Below, in pieces: positions 12,753-24,183 of a DNA stretch of 64,000 nucleotides. The stretch is from Lentinus brumalis (Eukaryota; Basidiomycota; Agaricomycetes; Polyporales; Polyporaceae): positions 558,001 to 622,000 of the forward strand of contig MARA01000018.1 in assembly GCA_001792895.1 (NCBI GenBank), read 5' to 3'. Made by a program: the position numbers and the translations under genes. Below the pieces are notes generated by a model. It did no database searches and was not told the DNA's origin. It saw nothing but the letters and a program-made list of their open reading frames with translations. Positions within the stretch are counted from its first letter, which is position 1, and each line of letters starts with the position of its first letter.

Positions 12753-15700
12753 ATGGCGCCATTCACCAAGCCGGAGACGGTCCTCAAGCAGGCCGAGGGC
12801 CTTATCTCTGTCGGTCAAACTCATGCTGCCCTCCAATCGCTCACGGAGATGTTCTCCTCCAAACGATTCCGTTCTACGCCTCTGGCATCTCTTGAACCTA
12901 TCATGCTACGCTTCATTGAACTATGTGTTGAACTGCGGAAAGGCCGTACGGCGAAGGAGGGTCTCATGCAGTACAAGAACATCGCCCAGAACTCTAGTGT
13001 GGCGTCCATCGAAGTCGTCGTCAACCGCTTCATCCAGCTGGCCGATGCGAAGGTGCAGGAGGCTCAGGAGAAGGCAGACAAGGCCGTGGCTTTGGACGTG
13101 GATGACTTGGAAGCGAGCGAGACGCCGGAGAGCATTCTGCTCGGTGCGGTCAGTGGGGATCAGAACAAGGACAGGACTGACAGGGCCCTGGTCACTCCGT
13201 GGTTGAAGTTCCTCTGGGAGAGCTATCGCACTGCTCTCGAGACCCTCAAAAACAATGCACGGCTGGAGACCGTATACCAGGTTCGTCGTCGTATGTCTGA
13301 CTACTCGTTCATGACGTAACATGACCATTCGTGTAGCATATCGCCCAACAAGCCTTCAAGTTCTGCTTGAAGCACCAGCGCAAGGTCGAATTCCGTCGTC
13401 TCTGCGAGACCCTCCGCCTTCATCTCTCCAATGTCGCCAAGTATGCGCATCAGCCGCATTCAATCAACTTGTCGGACCCCGATACCCTGCAGCACCACCT
13501 TGACACTCGCTTCGCGCAGCTCAACACCTCCGTAGAACTTGAGCTCTGGCAGGAGGCCTTCCGGTCCGTGGAAGACGTCCACAACCTGCTCACGATGGCG
13601 AAGAAGGCTCCTCGGCCGGCTATGATGGCCAACTACTACGAGAAGCTGACGAAGATTTTCCTCATGAGCGGCAACGCCCTCTACCATGCAGCTGCATGGG
13701 GCCGCTACTATTCCATTGTGACGGCTATCGGCGGCAAGTCGGAGGAGGAGATGAGCAGATTGGCTGGACAGGTCCTTGTTAGCGCCCTCGCAGTCCCGGT
13801 CGGCATTCAAGGCGAAGAAGGTCCTGAAGAGACCAAGGGCAAGAACGCCCGTCTCAGCGCACTCCTAGGACTGACTAGGACACCGACGCGCACGAGTCTA
13901 TTGCGGGAAGCGGTTCGTAACACTTCAAATCATATCGTTGTACTATCTCTGATTTGCGTACAGTTGTCGCGCAATGTGCTCAAACTCTCGCCGGCGATAG
14001 TCAAGTCGCTGTACAATGTCCTTGAGGTCACCTTCGATCCATTGACTCTCTGCTCATCCGTTTCGCCCCTACTCAAGTCACTCGCATCCGACACCTCGTA
14101 TGCTTCTTACGTTCCTCTTCTCCAACGCGCCCTCCTCTCCCGTCTTCTCTCCCAACTCTCCCAGGTGTACAACACCGTGAAGATCAGCAACCTTTTGGAG
14201 CTCGCCGCCCCCTTGCGCGATGTTGCCGTCGAAGGTTCTGGGTCTTACGACGACGAGCAGATCGAGGCGTATGTCATGGGCTGTGCTCGCCGTGGTGAGC
14301 TTAACGTCCGTGTGGATCACGCAGCGGGCAGTATCACATTCGTCGACAGCCCCTTCGCTGCTGTTGAGGATCCCAGCTCGTCGACCACCATGGCCAATAT
14401 TGGCTCCGTTCAGCTCTCCACCTCTGAGTTCGTTCGCACTCGCCTCAGCACCGTCGCAACCACTCTCCACAATTCCCTCACTGCTCTGTACCCCCCAACT
14501 CAACCCTCCGAGGAAGAGCAGCAGGCGAAGTTCGCCGCCCTGGTCGCTGCTGCGCAAGCGGAGCGCAAAGCTCTTCAGATCCGACGTGCTCTTGTTGCTC
14601 GCCGGCGCGAGCTCCTCTCTGAGCTTTCCGTCCGGAAGGAGAAAGAGGAGGCTAGCCGCCGTGCGGAGATCATGCGTAGGCAGCAGGAGGAGGAGGCTCG
14701 CAAGGCTGCACAGGACCTTCGCAACAAGGAGCTCGAGCGTGCACGCCGCGAGATCGAGAACATCCGCGTCGAAGAGGCGAAGAAGCTTGCGCAGAGCCTG
14801 AAGGAGAAAGGAACGCTCAAGGTCGACATCGCCGTAAGTACCTGTCATTCGCCTCATATATTGGGCTCTGATCGCTTCCGCAGGACATGGAGAGCCTCAG
14901 CACCGACAACCTCATGCGTCTCCAAGTCGAGCAGCTTGAGAAGGAGAAGAAGGAGCTCAACGAGCGTATGCGCATTCTCGCCAAGCGTCTCGATCACATT
15001 GAGCGCGCCTACCGTAAGGAAGAGCGCCCTCTTCTTGCCAAGGACTACGAGCAACAGCAAGCAAGCGATCGTGCTGCGTTTGAGGCAGCGCAGAAGGCAC
15101 GCATCGAGGCACATCGTCAAGCTCACATCCACGACATCGAGACGAAGAAGCGCCTTTCTCGCATGGTGAGCGACTACAACCAGCTCAGGGAGTCCATCAT
15201 CGCGAAGAGAGGCGAGGAGTTCGCCAAGAAGAAGGAGCTTGCGCAGAAGAGGATGGAAGAAGAGAAGGCGAAGCGTCGCGCAGCTGTCCTCCAGGCTCGC
15301 GAGGAAGAGCGCGCCCGTCTGGAGGAGGAGGAGCGGATACGTCGGGAGCAGGAGGAAGAAGAGGCCCGGCTGGAAGAAGGTCAGTTGTTCGCATATCTTG
15401 CGATGGCTCGTGCTCACCGATCGTGCAGAGCGTCTTGCAGAGTTGCGGCGCAAGGAAGAGGAGGAGGAGGCAGAGCGCGCCGCCGCAGAGGAGAAGAAGC
15501 GCGAGGAAGAGGAGCGCTTGGCCGCCCTCCGCAAGCAGCGGGAGGAGGAGCGTCAGCAAGCCTTGGAGGCAGCTCGTCGGCAGCAGCAGCGCGAAGAGGA
15601 GGCTCTTCGCCGACAGGCCGAGCGCAAGGCCCAGGCTGCCCAGGCGCAGGCTCCTCAAGCACGTCCTACTTCTCGTGTGCAGGAGCCCGACGTTTGGCGT

Positions 15701-16002
15701 CGCACTGGTCCCCCGGCTTCCCCCCGTGTCGGTGTCGCCACTCCGCCGAGGTCCGAGAGTCCTGCGCCTGCCGCCGCCGCCGCAGGCAAGTACAAGCCGG
15801 GCGCGCTCGGTGGTGGTGGTGGCGGATGGCGTGCTCGTGAGGCGGCGAAGCAGCAAGCTCCCCCGCCGACGCTGCCCCTGCCCGCCCTGCTTCTCCTGCC
15901 GTCCAAGCCGCTCCTAAGGAGGAACCTCCCAAGGACACCGACGGGTTCCAGACCGTCGAGAAGAAGAGCGTGTGGCGGCCTTCTCGCCTCCGTGGCACGT
16001 AG
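12753..16002 (+). CDS. TIF32: Eukaryotic translation initiation factor 3 subunit A (eIF3a)
   Basis: Largest scaffold subunit of eIF3, which recruits mRNA and the ternary complex to the 40S ribosome. About 1,016 residues after removing four introns (about 13282-13335, 13915-13963, 14834-14883, 15380-15427). The N-terminus is the conserved [19 protein letters not shown] helical repeat and PCI region cover about residues 1-520. A very long charged coiled coil follows, rich in Glu, Arg and Lys (for example [33 protein letters not shown]). The end has a Gly-rich [14 protein letters not shown] and the terminal [15 protein letters not shown]. As written the frame is lost at the C5 run 15860-15864. 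One extra C restores the conserved ending and the stop at 16000-16002. A forced 70-nt intron starting at the GTGAGG near 15837 would also restore the frame, but it deletes the REAAK segment. Confidence 0.95.
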
Positions 16003-16431
16003 GCGTCGACGCGGCCTCGACGCCGATTCGCTTCGTTCACTTGTCGTGCATGCTCTGTGCTAGTTACTTATGTATGTACACCTTTGGTTTCGCGTCTCAC
16101 GATGCGCATGTTTTCCGCAGTTACGTCTTCGAATGCATTCATGATCTTGACTCCTCACACGGACGCGATGTATACTGATGGTGTATGCTGTATCGGTAGT
16201 GGTATGGCTGGAGTCCTCATGTTACATAGATTCTAATCCATTGTCCTCCATCTTTGTCCCCACGATTCGACAAGGGAGACAGAAATCTACTGTGCGTCAT
16301 CGTAGTCAAGATGAGATCATGTATTTCAACGAGTGCAAGTTCCAAATCGCAAGAGGGCTGAGTATAAGTACATAGGTGGTCCGACGGGCGATACAGGCGA
16401 TACAGATACATGAGACACAATTCACGACCAA
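16003..16431. other. Intergenic between convergent genes
   Basis: 429 bp shared by the 3' ends of eIF3a (+) and the unknown minus-strand gene. It is AT-richer than its neighbours. No ORF worth keeping was found; the short frames here have no protein-like features. Confidence 0.5.
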
Positions 16432-17032
16432 TCACTTGGCGCCGCTAAGATCATCGTCAATAAGCCTAGGTATCAGGTGAGCAATGACATTCGGACGTAC
16501 GCGTCGATACGGTACCAGTCGGGCTGCTGGTCCTGGGCGAGGCCCAGCTTCTTCCTCAGTCCACCGATGTCCTCGGGGTGTAACTTTGCATTCAACCCCG
16601 CCCGCGTAGCATTGTCGCGGAGGACAAAGACGTAATGCTTGGGGACAAGGTGGCCGTCCACGGTGGGCAGTATGCGGTTACGCAGGCGCGGGAGGTTCGG
16701 GAACAGAGTGTAGAGCAGGCTGGGAAGCATAGTGCTGGTGATGCACTCGAAGTCTTCGATCTCCTCCTCGGCTTCTTCGGGGTCATGGTGGAGAGCTTGT
16801 CCCCGTATTCGTGCTCGTAGAACCACAGCGCCCAACGACGGCGGATCTGGGGGCCGAGGAGGAACCCGAACGCGTGGGTAGCTGCAGGCCGCAGCTTGGC
16901 GTGGATGGGTCTGTATATGCGGAGGTCAATGGGTGGCTCCGAGTCAGACGCCATTAGCAGTGGTTGAGAACGATTTACGATCGAGTCGGACGCCATTGGC
17001 GGTGGTGGAGGACGAGTGGCGATGTCGTCCAT
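16432..17032 (-). CDS. Hypothetical protein, frame interrupted by one-base indel
   Basis: Not recognised. From MDDIATRPPPPPMASDS the frame is open through a duplicated Pro/Ser segment (MASDS twice) and a globular part (YRPIHAKLRPAATHAFGFLL, RRRWALWFYEHEYGDKLS). At the G4 run 16779-16782 (C4 on the coding strand) the frame breaks. One extra C joins STMT to PEEAEEEIEDFECI and on to LPSLLYTLFPNLPRLRN, VDGHLVPKHYVFVLRDNA and DWYRIDA. The last exon probably uses a 49-nt intron and ends IDDDLSGAK with TGA at 16432. Without that intron it ends at 16473. The region upstream of 17032 is open but has no earlier ATG in frame. Around 185 residues, no transmembrane segments seen. That it is a real gene is well supported; its function is unknown. 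Confidence 0.6.
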
Positions 17033-18019
17033 GTTCGACCAGTGTGGTGGTTGGAAGTTGAGTGTCACATCATCAGGCGGCTGCGACTGTTGATGAGAAT
17101 CGAGATCATGTTAAGGCTTCCTGAACGTGTCCCAGCTATCGACACGCCTCTATCTGCCTCCAACTATTCATCTGCGTTTGCCAACGTCTGTGGAGGAATC
17201 CCGGCTCAATATTGACTCACTAGTACTGAAAATAACAAGTCGTGGTCGCCCACAGTGGTGGCTGCGAGGCGTCGATTAGTTGGCGCTCTTCAGGGACGAT
17301 AGTATGTAGAAAGGACTCGGGACTCAAGTGATTTGAGAACGTCCAGGAGCTGAATCGCCGGGGACGGGAGCCGGCGGTATTGAGTGATGAACGGGCCCCG
17401 GCCGGGCGCGGGGTAGGAGGCTACAGCCCGCACCATTTAGACCAGGGTCGTCGCGCAGCGTACTACTCTGAGTTCATCGGTCGCGGTGTGCTGTGACGGC
17501 CTGCAAGCGTCACCGTGCACGCGTCGAGGAGTCTTATAGAAGTAGCTGTATTCGCCACGCACTGTGGCGAGTAAGTAGCCTCGGGGAACCTGAATTGCGA
17601 GTTAAAAGAGTGAGTATTCATGAGTCCCGGGACCGAGAGAGGTTTTGGTCTCGTATCATCCTTGAAATGAAGTACATAGTGATCTCGTCGCCCAGCCCCC
17701 AACCATCGCAGGTTGAACGAGCACAAAACAGCACAGCTTACATACTTACAGCTTACCTTGGTGCGCGGCCTCTTGCAACGTATTCACTTGCGTACTGACT
17801 TTACGGAAATGAACCAAGACGCAGTACTTAACTCGCGTTCACCTAGGAGAGTCAGTGCCATGGAAGAGACCAACCATCTATCGAAGCTTACTTACTTAGT
17901 CTGAGTTGTAAGCCCGCGCAGGAAGGTAAGCCCGAGAGTAAGTACCCTCGGGCGAACGTTCTACCCTGACAGCGTATTGAGGCCCGAATCGCGACGCGCA
18001 TAAAGTATACCCAACGTCC

Positions 18020-18038
18020 CGCGCAGTGCGCACTGCTT
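18020..18038. repeat. Palindrome-bearing 19-bp repeat, copy 1
   Basis: cgcgcagtgcgcactgctt. The central 14 bp (GCAGTGCGCACTGC) are a perfect inverted repeat. An identical 19-bp copy lies at 22539-22557. Flanks differ beyond the 19 bp. Confidence 0.7.
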
Positions 18039-19980
18039 CCAATTCATTCGTGCTCGCACGACGCAAGCCGTCGACGCGGAGCACCCATTGGCCACCGAAG
18101 ACTCTGCAACAATGATCAATCTCATTGGGGATTCGCAAGCTGCGCTGGGGAGGGACTCGGAGGCCGCGGCTGGCTGTGATTGGACTACTGGAAGAGAACA
18201 AGACTTGGGCCCACTCGGGAGAGGGAAGGGCGGGAGGCGCTCTGGTTCCGCAAGGATTCCGAGTCCAATCATCCTGTCAGCTACAGAGCCCGAGGCGACG
18301 TCAGGCGAGGAGTGCATATGCATGTGTGGGGCTCCAAAGGCGCGTAGCGATGCCTTTTGGACGCTGGAACGGTGTGTCGTGCAGCTGGTTGTGCTTGACC
18401 AGATTCAACGCGAGGGCGCATCTTATGGTTAGGTGAGTAGGGTCGGAGCGCCCGTGAATGAGTGCTGTGACCCAGCGGATGACGGATAGGGTCCGGGTGT
18501 ACTGTATAACACATACATACATATGTACTTTGGAAATTCTGGTCGCAACGTGCATGAGTCGTGTGAGCTGATTCATCTGCACAATACACTCGAGTACACA
18601 GACGAGTCACGACGAGGGAGAACGTTGTGCAGCCCGAGGAGGCTTCGAACAGACTTCGAAGGCGGTGCCGTGGACTGCCGTGGATTGGGGGGGATGGGGA
18701 GATTGGCGAGAGGATCGTATGGCGAGGGGGCTTCGAGAGTGCTTCGAAGTTCGAGATTGAGAAGCTGCAGGGCTGCGGGCGGCCCGTCACCCTGGGACCT
18801 CGGTTGCCAAGTTGCGCTGGCGAATCACGGCCGTGTTGGGGCGTGTTGGGTGGGCCAACGGGAACTTGCGGCTGACGAGACGGGGAAAACGTTGAGCCGC
18901 GATGGTTTGCGCAGCTGCTGGGACAAGGCGCACGTACGGTTGGGCGGCACTGCTGATGGAAATGGTTAGGTGGAAGTGTAGGCGAGCGTTGTTCTTCGGT
19001 TGACAGCGCTCTTGTATCACACCCGTGTGCCATGTGCGGCCTCCGCCTGAGACCCGACCCTGGGGATGCAGGCTGTGACAACAGTTGTACCATTGGACGT
19101 GTCGTAAGTGTGCACTGGCGTGATGAGACGAGAACATATCAAGGGTGACGTGCGATGAGGGAGGGAGCCTGAGCGAGTGGATCGGCGAATCGCGTCAAGC
19201 CCGGCGGGAGTGACACAACTCGATGTGACATTCTACGACCGGTTCATGTGTGAGGAGGGACGACTAGTTCAGAGCCTCGGAGGGGACGTGCTGAGTGTTC
19301 CTGTCTACCAGAGAGTGTGCGGTACTTGTCCGTGCACCGAGCACCGAGGAGTTGCCCGGCTACCGTGAGCATCCGAAGGACTTCATCTGCATCAAGAGGG
19401 CAGAGTCAGCACCTGCCAGTACCCAGATGACTGCACGACACGTTGTCGAATGACCACGTACCGTCAGGCAAGGACCGAGTATGTTCATCCGTGGGACACA
19501 TCGCAGCGGAGACTCCGTTCATCCGTACAGCTCCTGGTCGAGCGATGGCATCACGTCCTGTGGAAGCCAAGGTGAAACGACATGAAGCTTGAGAGAACAC
19601 GTCCTGCGCCATCGTGTGCTGGACCCTGAGCGCTGAGCTGCGGACGAGGATACCAAGTCAACAGAATGATGCTGAGACGACCTCATGATTGGATATGCCC
19701 GCGCTCACCAAAAATATGATCCGCGGCGAGTGCCTCGAAGCTGGCATTGCCCCGAAGACCTGATACGGCCACAGGACCGTGTTCGATGCCAATACAGAGC
19801 GAGGGTCGGACATTGGGGTGCTCTGTCCCGCAGCCACGTAAGCGTTGGTGCCGAAACCTGTCTTCAGCCGTGCAGCTGCAGGACTGAACGAGCACATCGA
19901 ATCCGTGACAGCGAGTCCGACGGGGATGGGACGTCGTAAATTTCGATCTGGAGCTGCGGACGGGGAAGCGGAGCGACCAA

Positions 19981-20199
19981 GAGTTCGATGCAGGACGTGC
20001 GGAATGCTTGACTGTACGAGGGCGCATATGGTCAGGTTGTCACGCATCCACAAGGTAGAGATGGGACGAACACCACGAAGGTCGAGTCGCGTCGGATCAT
20101 CACCAGAGTTCGATGAAGGACATGTGGAACGCTTGAGAGGACGCATACAGTCGGGTTCGCTGTCACAGACGAACGCCACGAAGGTCGAGTCGCGTCGGG
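19981..20199. repeat. Diverged tandem duplication, period about 125 bp
   Basis: The unit starting gagttcgatgcaggacgtgc at 19981 recurs in altered form at 20106 (gagttcgatgaaggacatgt). Both units end in the shared word cacgaaggtcgagtcgcgtc (ends near 20093 and 20197). Substitutions and a gap of about 20 bp show an old duplication. No coding frame is shared by the two units. Confidence 0.75.
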
Positions 20200-22538
20200 A
20201 CGTACGTTCACCCGCACAGGACCACAACACGAGGCCCGCCAGGGAGCGAATCGCGGCCTGCAGAAGGCGACACGCAAGCTCTGAGCACGGCCACGACAAC
20301 CTGAGAAGGGACGCGCGTACCCTCCTTCGCGGGCTGCGGAAGCCAGCTGAGTGGCAAGATCCACCCGGGGCCACGTATGTGCTCGCTGTGGTGCGGCGAG
20401 CATGTGAAGGGCCTATCTGCACCGGAGCGCACGCAGGCCCCTAGTCACTAAGTCGGTCTCGGAGTCAGCTCGCAGGCGAATGAATTGAGGTTCAGAAGGG
20501 GCGGACGTACTTACCCCCTGTCGGGACCGGGGGCAGGCAGTGCTATGCCAACGTGGTGCGTCCATGGCCCGGGGTAACGGGTCATAGAATAGGGTTGGAT
20601 CTTGGATGAGAGTCCGCGAGTCTCGCGGCGATCGAGAGTCGTCGAGTGTTTTCCATCCGCACTTCGGAAGGGACACGGCGTCGGAGGGGTCCCCGTCCGA
20701 CCCATTGCACAACGTGTACACATCCAAGGAGGCTGTAGAGAACCCTGAAGTAACGCACTCAGCCATTCAATGCGTGACTGGGTGAAAGGGAACAGATCTG
20801 ACATACCACGGCGTAAGCGTATAGGCAGGCATGCGTAACCCCCTTCCTTGCTTGGTAAGCACGCCTCCGGAGCTTTGGTGAGCGACGGAAGAAGGGTGCC
20901 GCGGATTCAATTCCTGAAGGTTGTAGCAGCGAGCTTGTGAGGTCGGGAATTGCATACTCCGAAGCGGAGGTGTTGTAGTAATGAGGTGGTCCGACCACGT
21001 AACGGACGCCTCGTAGCAGGCTGCAGAGCGTCGCCGGCCACCTTCGCGCACATGGCGCAGCGGGAAAGAACGTCGGAGATGTGTCTGGTGCAGGACGTTC
21101 TCAGTCAGCAGACGGAGAGCGGACACAGCCCCGCACCATCGTCCACCGCGTCCGCCCGACCTCCGAGCACGGGCGCTCGTATACTATGACGTCGGATGAG
21201 CGGCCGGATATGGGCATGGGGAGCGCGCCGGGGGTTCGAATCTGAGCGATGCATCGCATCGCATGCCTTGTTGTACGTGTTTGCTCACCTGGACAGATTC
21301 CCTCGTCATACCATTCACCGACGTCAATACCTCCCGCGAGTCCGTGCAGCTGTCAGAGGAAAGCACTGTAAGGTTGATCCTAGGTATCTCCAGCCCCCAC
21401 CCCGTCGACACCGGACATATCGCACGGGCCAAGCCCGCCTCGGCGGTACGCTGAGCTCGACGGCCGCCGCGACAGGGATTGGCGTCTCGTTTCCAGGCTG
21501 TCAGTGTCGAGAGTACAAGGAAGCGGTGCTCTGAAGGTTGCGAGTGCATGTTGGCGGCGCATCCGAGGCACACGGTTGCCCGACATGTCGACCAAGCTCA
21601 AGCTTGCGGAGCGGGGCAGTCCGGAGGTCGATTCGTGGGTTCTCGCGTCCGCTGTGGATTGGTGGAGGAAGAGGGGACCAACCGTCCGCGGCGGGCGGTG
21701 AGAACGTTCTCCTGCCGCCCACCGTGTGTCCGTGTGTCCGTCCGGCCTCCATTGTACATCGCCGGGTCTCGGGTCTCGCACGCTGCGACATCCTGCCCGA
21801 CCTGCTATGGAATGTCCACTTGGATTGTTCATGAACAGAAGGAGTAGATTATCGCAGTACCAACTCCAACTTTCCACCGTGGCTGAGCGCTGAGCTCGAG
21901 CACATTCGAATCGATCGCGTCCACCACAAACGATCGCGGCCCAATTGGTCAGGCTGCCCCTCTGGATCAAGCTCTGATCAAGCGTTCCGGGATCCAGATC
22001 TCGATCACCCCAGGCACCTCGAGCAGCCGATTTTTCCGGGCAGACTCTTTCTTGCCCAGAGAGGCATGCGTGACCCCACGAGGTGCGTCACAGCGCGATC
22101 GATCATCATCACAGGGAGTCGGCACCGTCCGTGTGGGTACGCGAGATCATTGACTGGCTCGCCTCGTGGCGCAGCTGGGAAAGTCCTCGAGCTCTTGAAC
22201 CCGCAAGCTCCAGGATTTGCGATGAAATGAAATTATGGATGCGCTGCGGGGGCTCGGAAGAGGAGCTGCTGGAGTGCGGGTCGCTGCAGCGCCAGATTAC
22301 TCGAGCTGGTACCGGCTTGAGCGAGAGGGCAGACGCGCAGACGAGAACACCGCAGAGCATCGGGAGCCCCGAGTCGGTAGCTGACGAACGTCCGAGTCGG
22401 AGCTCGACAACTGACTTACTACAATCTGTAACGTCCACCGAACGTGTCACGCCTCATGAGAATTCCAACTCCAGCACGAGGAACTCGCAGGAACTTGAAC
22501 CATTGGCTGGTCGAAACTAGGTTAACGTTCCGACTCTG

Positions 22539-22557
22539 CGCGCAGTGCGCACTGCTT
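22539..22557. repeat. Palindrome-bearing 19-bp repeat, copy 2
   Basis: Exact match to the 19-bp word at 18020-18038, including the perfect 14-bp palindrome. Could be a protein binding site or the footprint of a small lost element. Confidence 0.7.
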
Positions 22558-23859
22558 GGGGCCGCTGGTGGAGTTCGAACCTTGTGTGTGCTCTTGAACG
22601 TTGCAGCGTGAGTCAGCCTGCGCGTAAGTAATGCGAGCCTGCGAGGCTGGGCAGCCTGCAGGGTGATTGTGCGCACGAAGGCGAACCTTCGACGGTGCGG
22701 ATCGTGGGCTGCCGAACGCGCGACTTGCGGCCAGGCGGTCGGTCTCCGGAGGTGGGCCGGCTGGAGGGCATTGATGGCCTGAGCGCGAGGCGGTCGTCAA
22801 TACGGAGTACTCTGTCTTCTGTCCAGGATGGGCAGGAACAAAGCAAGAGCAAGAGGATATCCGGAAGCACCTGACAGCAGTGATCAGAGTCGCACAGACA
22901 CGAGGATGGGCACCGAACAATGGACGTACTCTCTCGTCCTCCAGCCTGAGAATCCTGATGCCGGGGATCAACATACCAACGCCACCCCCCATAGTACTTA
23001 GACTGCAGACTGCAGACCACCGTGACAGGAAGAACACCGGTGTGCCCGCACCCGTACCTGCACCTCCGCCACCACCTCCCTCAGTCCGCGCGCGGTAAGT
23101 ACGTATATGTCGACGGTGCAGCGATATTGACGACTGTGCCTGCGCCCGCGCCGCGGCCCTGGCGCATCTCTGTATCTCTGTGCCGGTAGCGATGCTGCTG
23201 TCATTGTCAAGGGCGCAACTGGTAAATGGTACTCCTCCGCATGCACCTGGCGATGCGCACCAGCCGCGAGCCCGTCGCGTCCGCAGCCGAACAGCGTCGG
23301 TAGGGGCTGTCGCGGTCTCTGCATTGAACGTTCTGCATCAGGGAGTCAGGATCCTCAGCCAGTCAGTACCCGCGCGGGGATCCGACTTCTAGTGCGGGGT
23401 GAGGTGATAGACTTTGGATGGCCGTGGTTCTCGTACGTGTGCCCGTCCCGCGTGGTCCCGCGTGGAGGATGAAGTCAGGATTTGAGGAATCGAGGAATTG
23501 GGATTCGAGGGGTTGGTGTTCGAGGGAGCGGGTGCGCGTGCCTTGCGACGGATGTCCGTCCGTACGATGCGAAACACCTGGAGACTGCGTGATGTGAACC
23601 GAGTAAGAGAGGGAGTCCGCCTACCTCAATAATCAGGAATCAAGAATCAAGGATCGAGAATCCAGAATCGACCGTCTGAACTGTTTGTCCGCGTGCACGG
23701 AGATGACCTGCGGGACGGGGAAGGCCCGCTTAGATACGTGCAGCTCTAGGGTCTGACTGTCAGTGTGAGGTCGCAGGCCAGGGTCCAGGGAGATCCGGGG
23801 AACGGAAACAGAGGATCTTAGCTTCAAGGGTGCACGTCGTCGGCCGTCCGTTGGGCATC

Positions 23860-23884
23860 GAATACTGAATACTGAATACTGAAT
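23860..23884. repeat. GAATACT heptamer microsatellite
   Basis: Three and a half exact copies of GAATACT in a row. Confidence 0.8.
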
Positions 23885-24148
23885 GATGATACGTCGCGAG
23901 TCGTGCCATGCGCCGTGCATTCTGCGAAGCTGATGCGCTTCGATATCCCGTCGGCCGCCTCGAGGCCTGGTCGATGGATGCTTTCTTTGTGCAGCGGGCA
24001 GCGGGTTTGCCTTTCCTGGCCCGGGGTCCCGAGCGTGGGCGTGGAGGATTGAGAAATGGAGAATGGATAATGGGGCATGGAGGGCGTGATCCTGCCAGTG
24101 CCAGTGCCAGTGAGATTTGCAAGTCAGCGAACCGGGTATGTAGACCAT

Positions 24149-24183
24149 AGAGAGTAAGAGAAGGGAAGAGAAGAGAAGAGAAG
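24149..24183. repeat. GA-rich microsatellite
   Basis: Purine-only tract built from aagag and agaga units. It lies in a wider purine-rich stretch that runs, with breaks, to about 24340. Confidence 0.7.

Noticed and set aside
18281..19093. 270-residue minus-strand ORF
   Set aside because: Composition is Pro/Ser/Arg/His/Cys-rich with no recognisable domain, and the other strand is open as well. Length alone is not enough.
21230..21260. GGTTCGAATC, resembling a tRNA B box
   Set aside because: The flanking bases do not form a T stem and no cloverleaf can be built.
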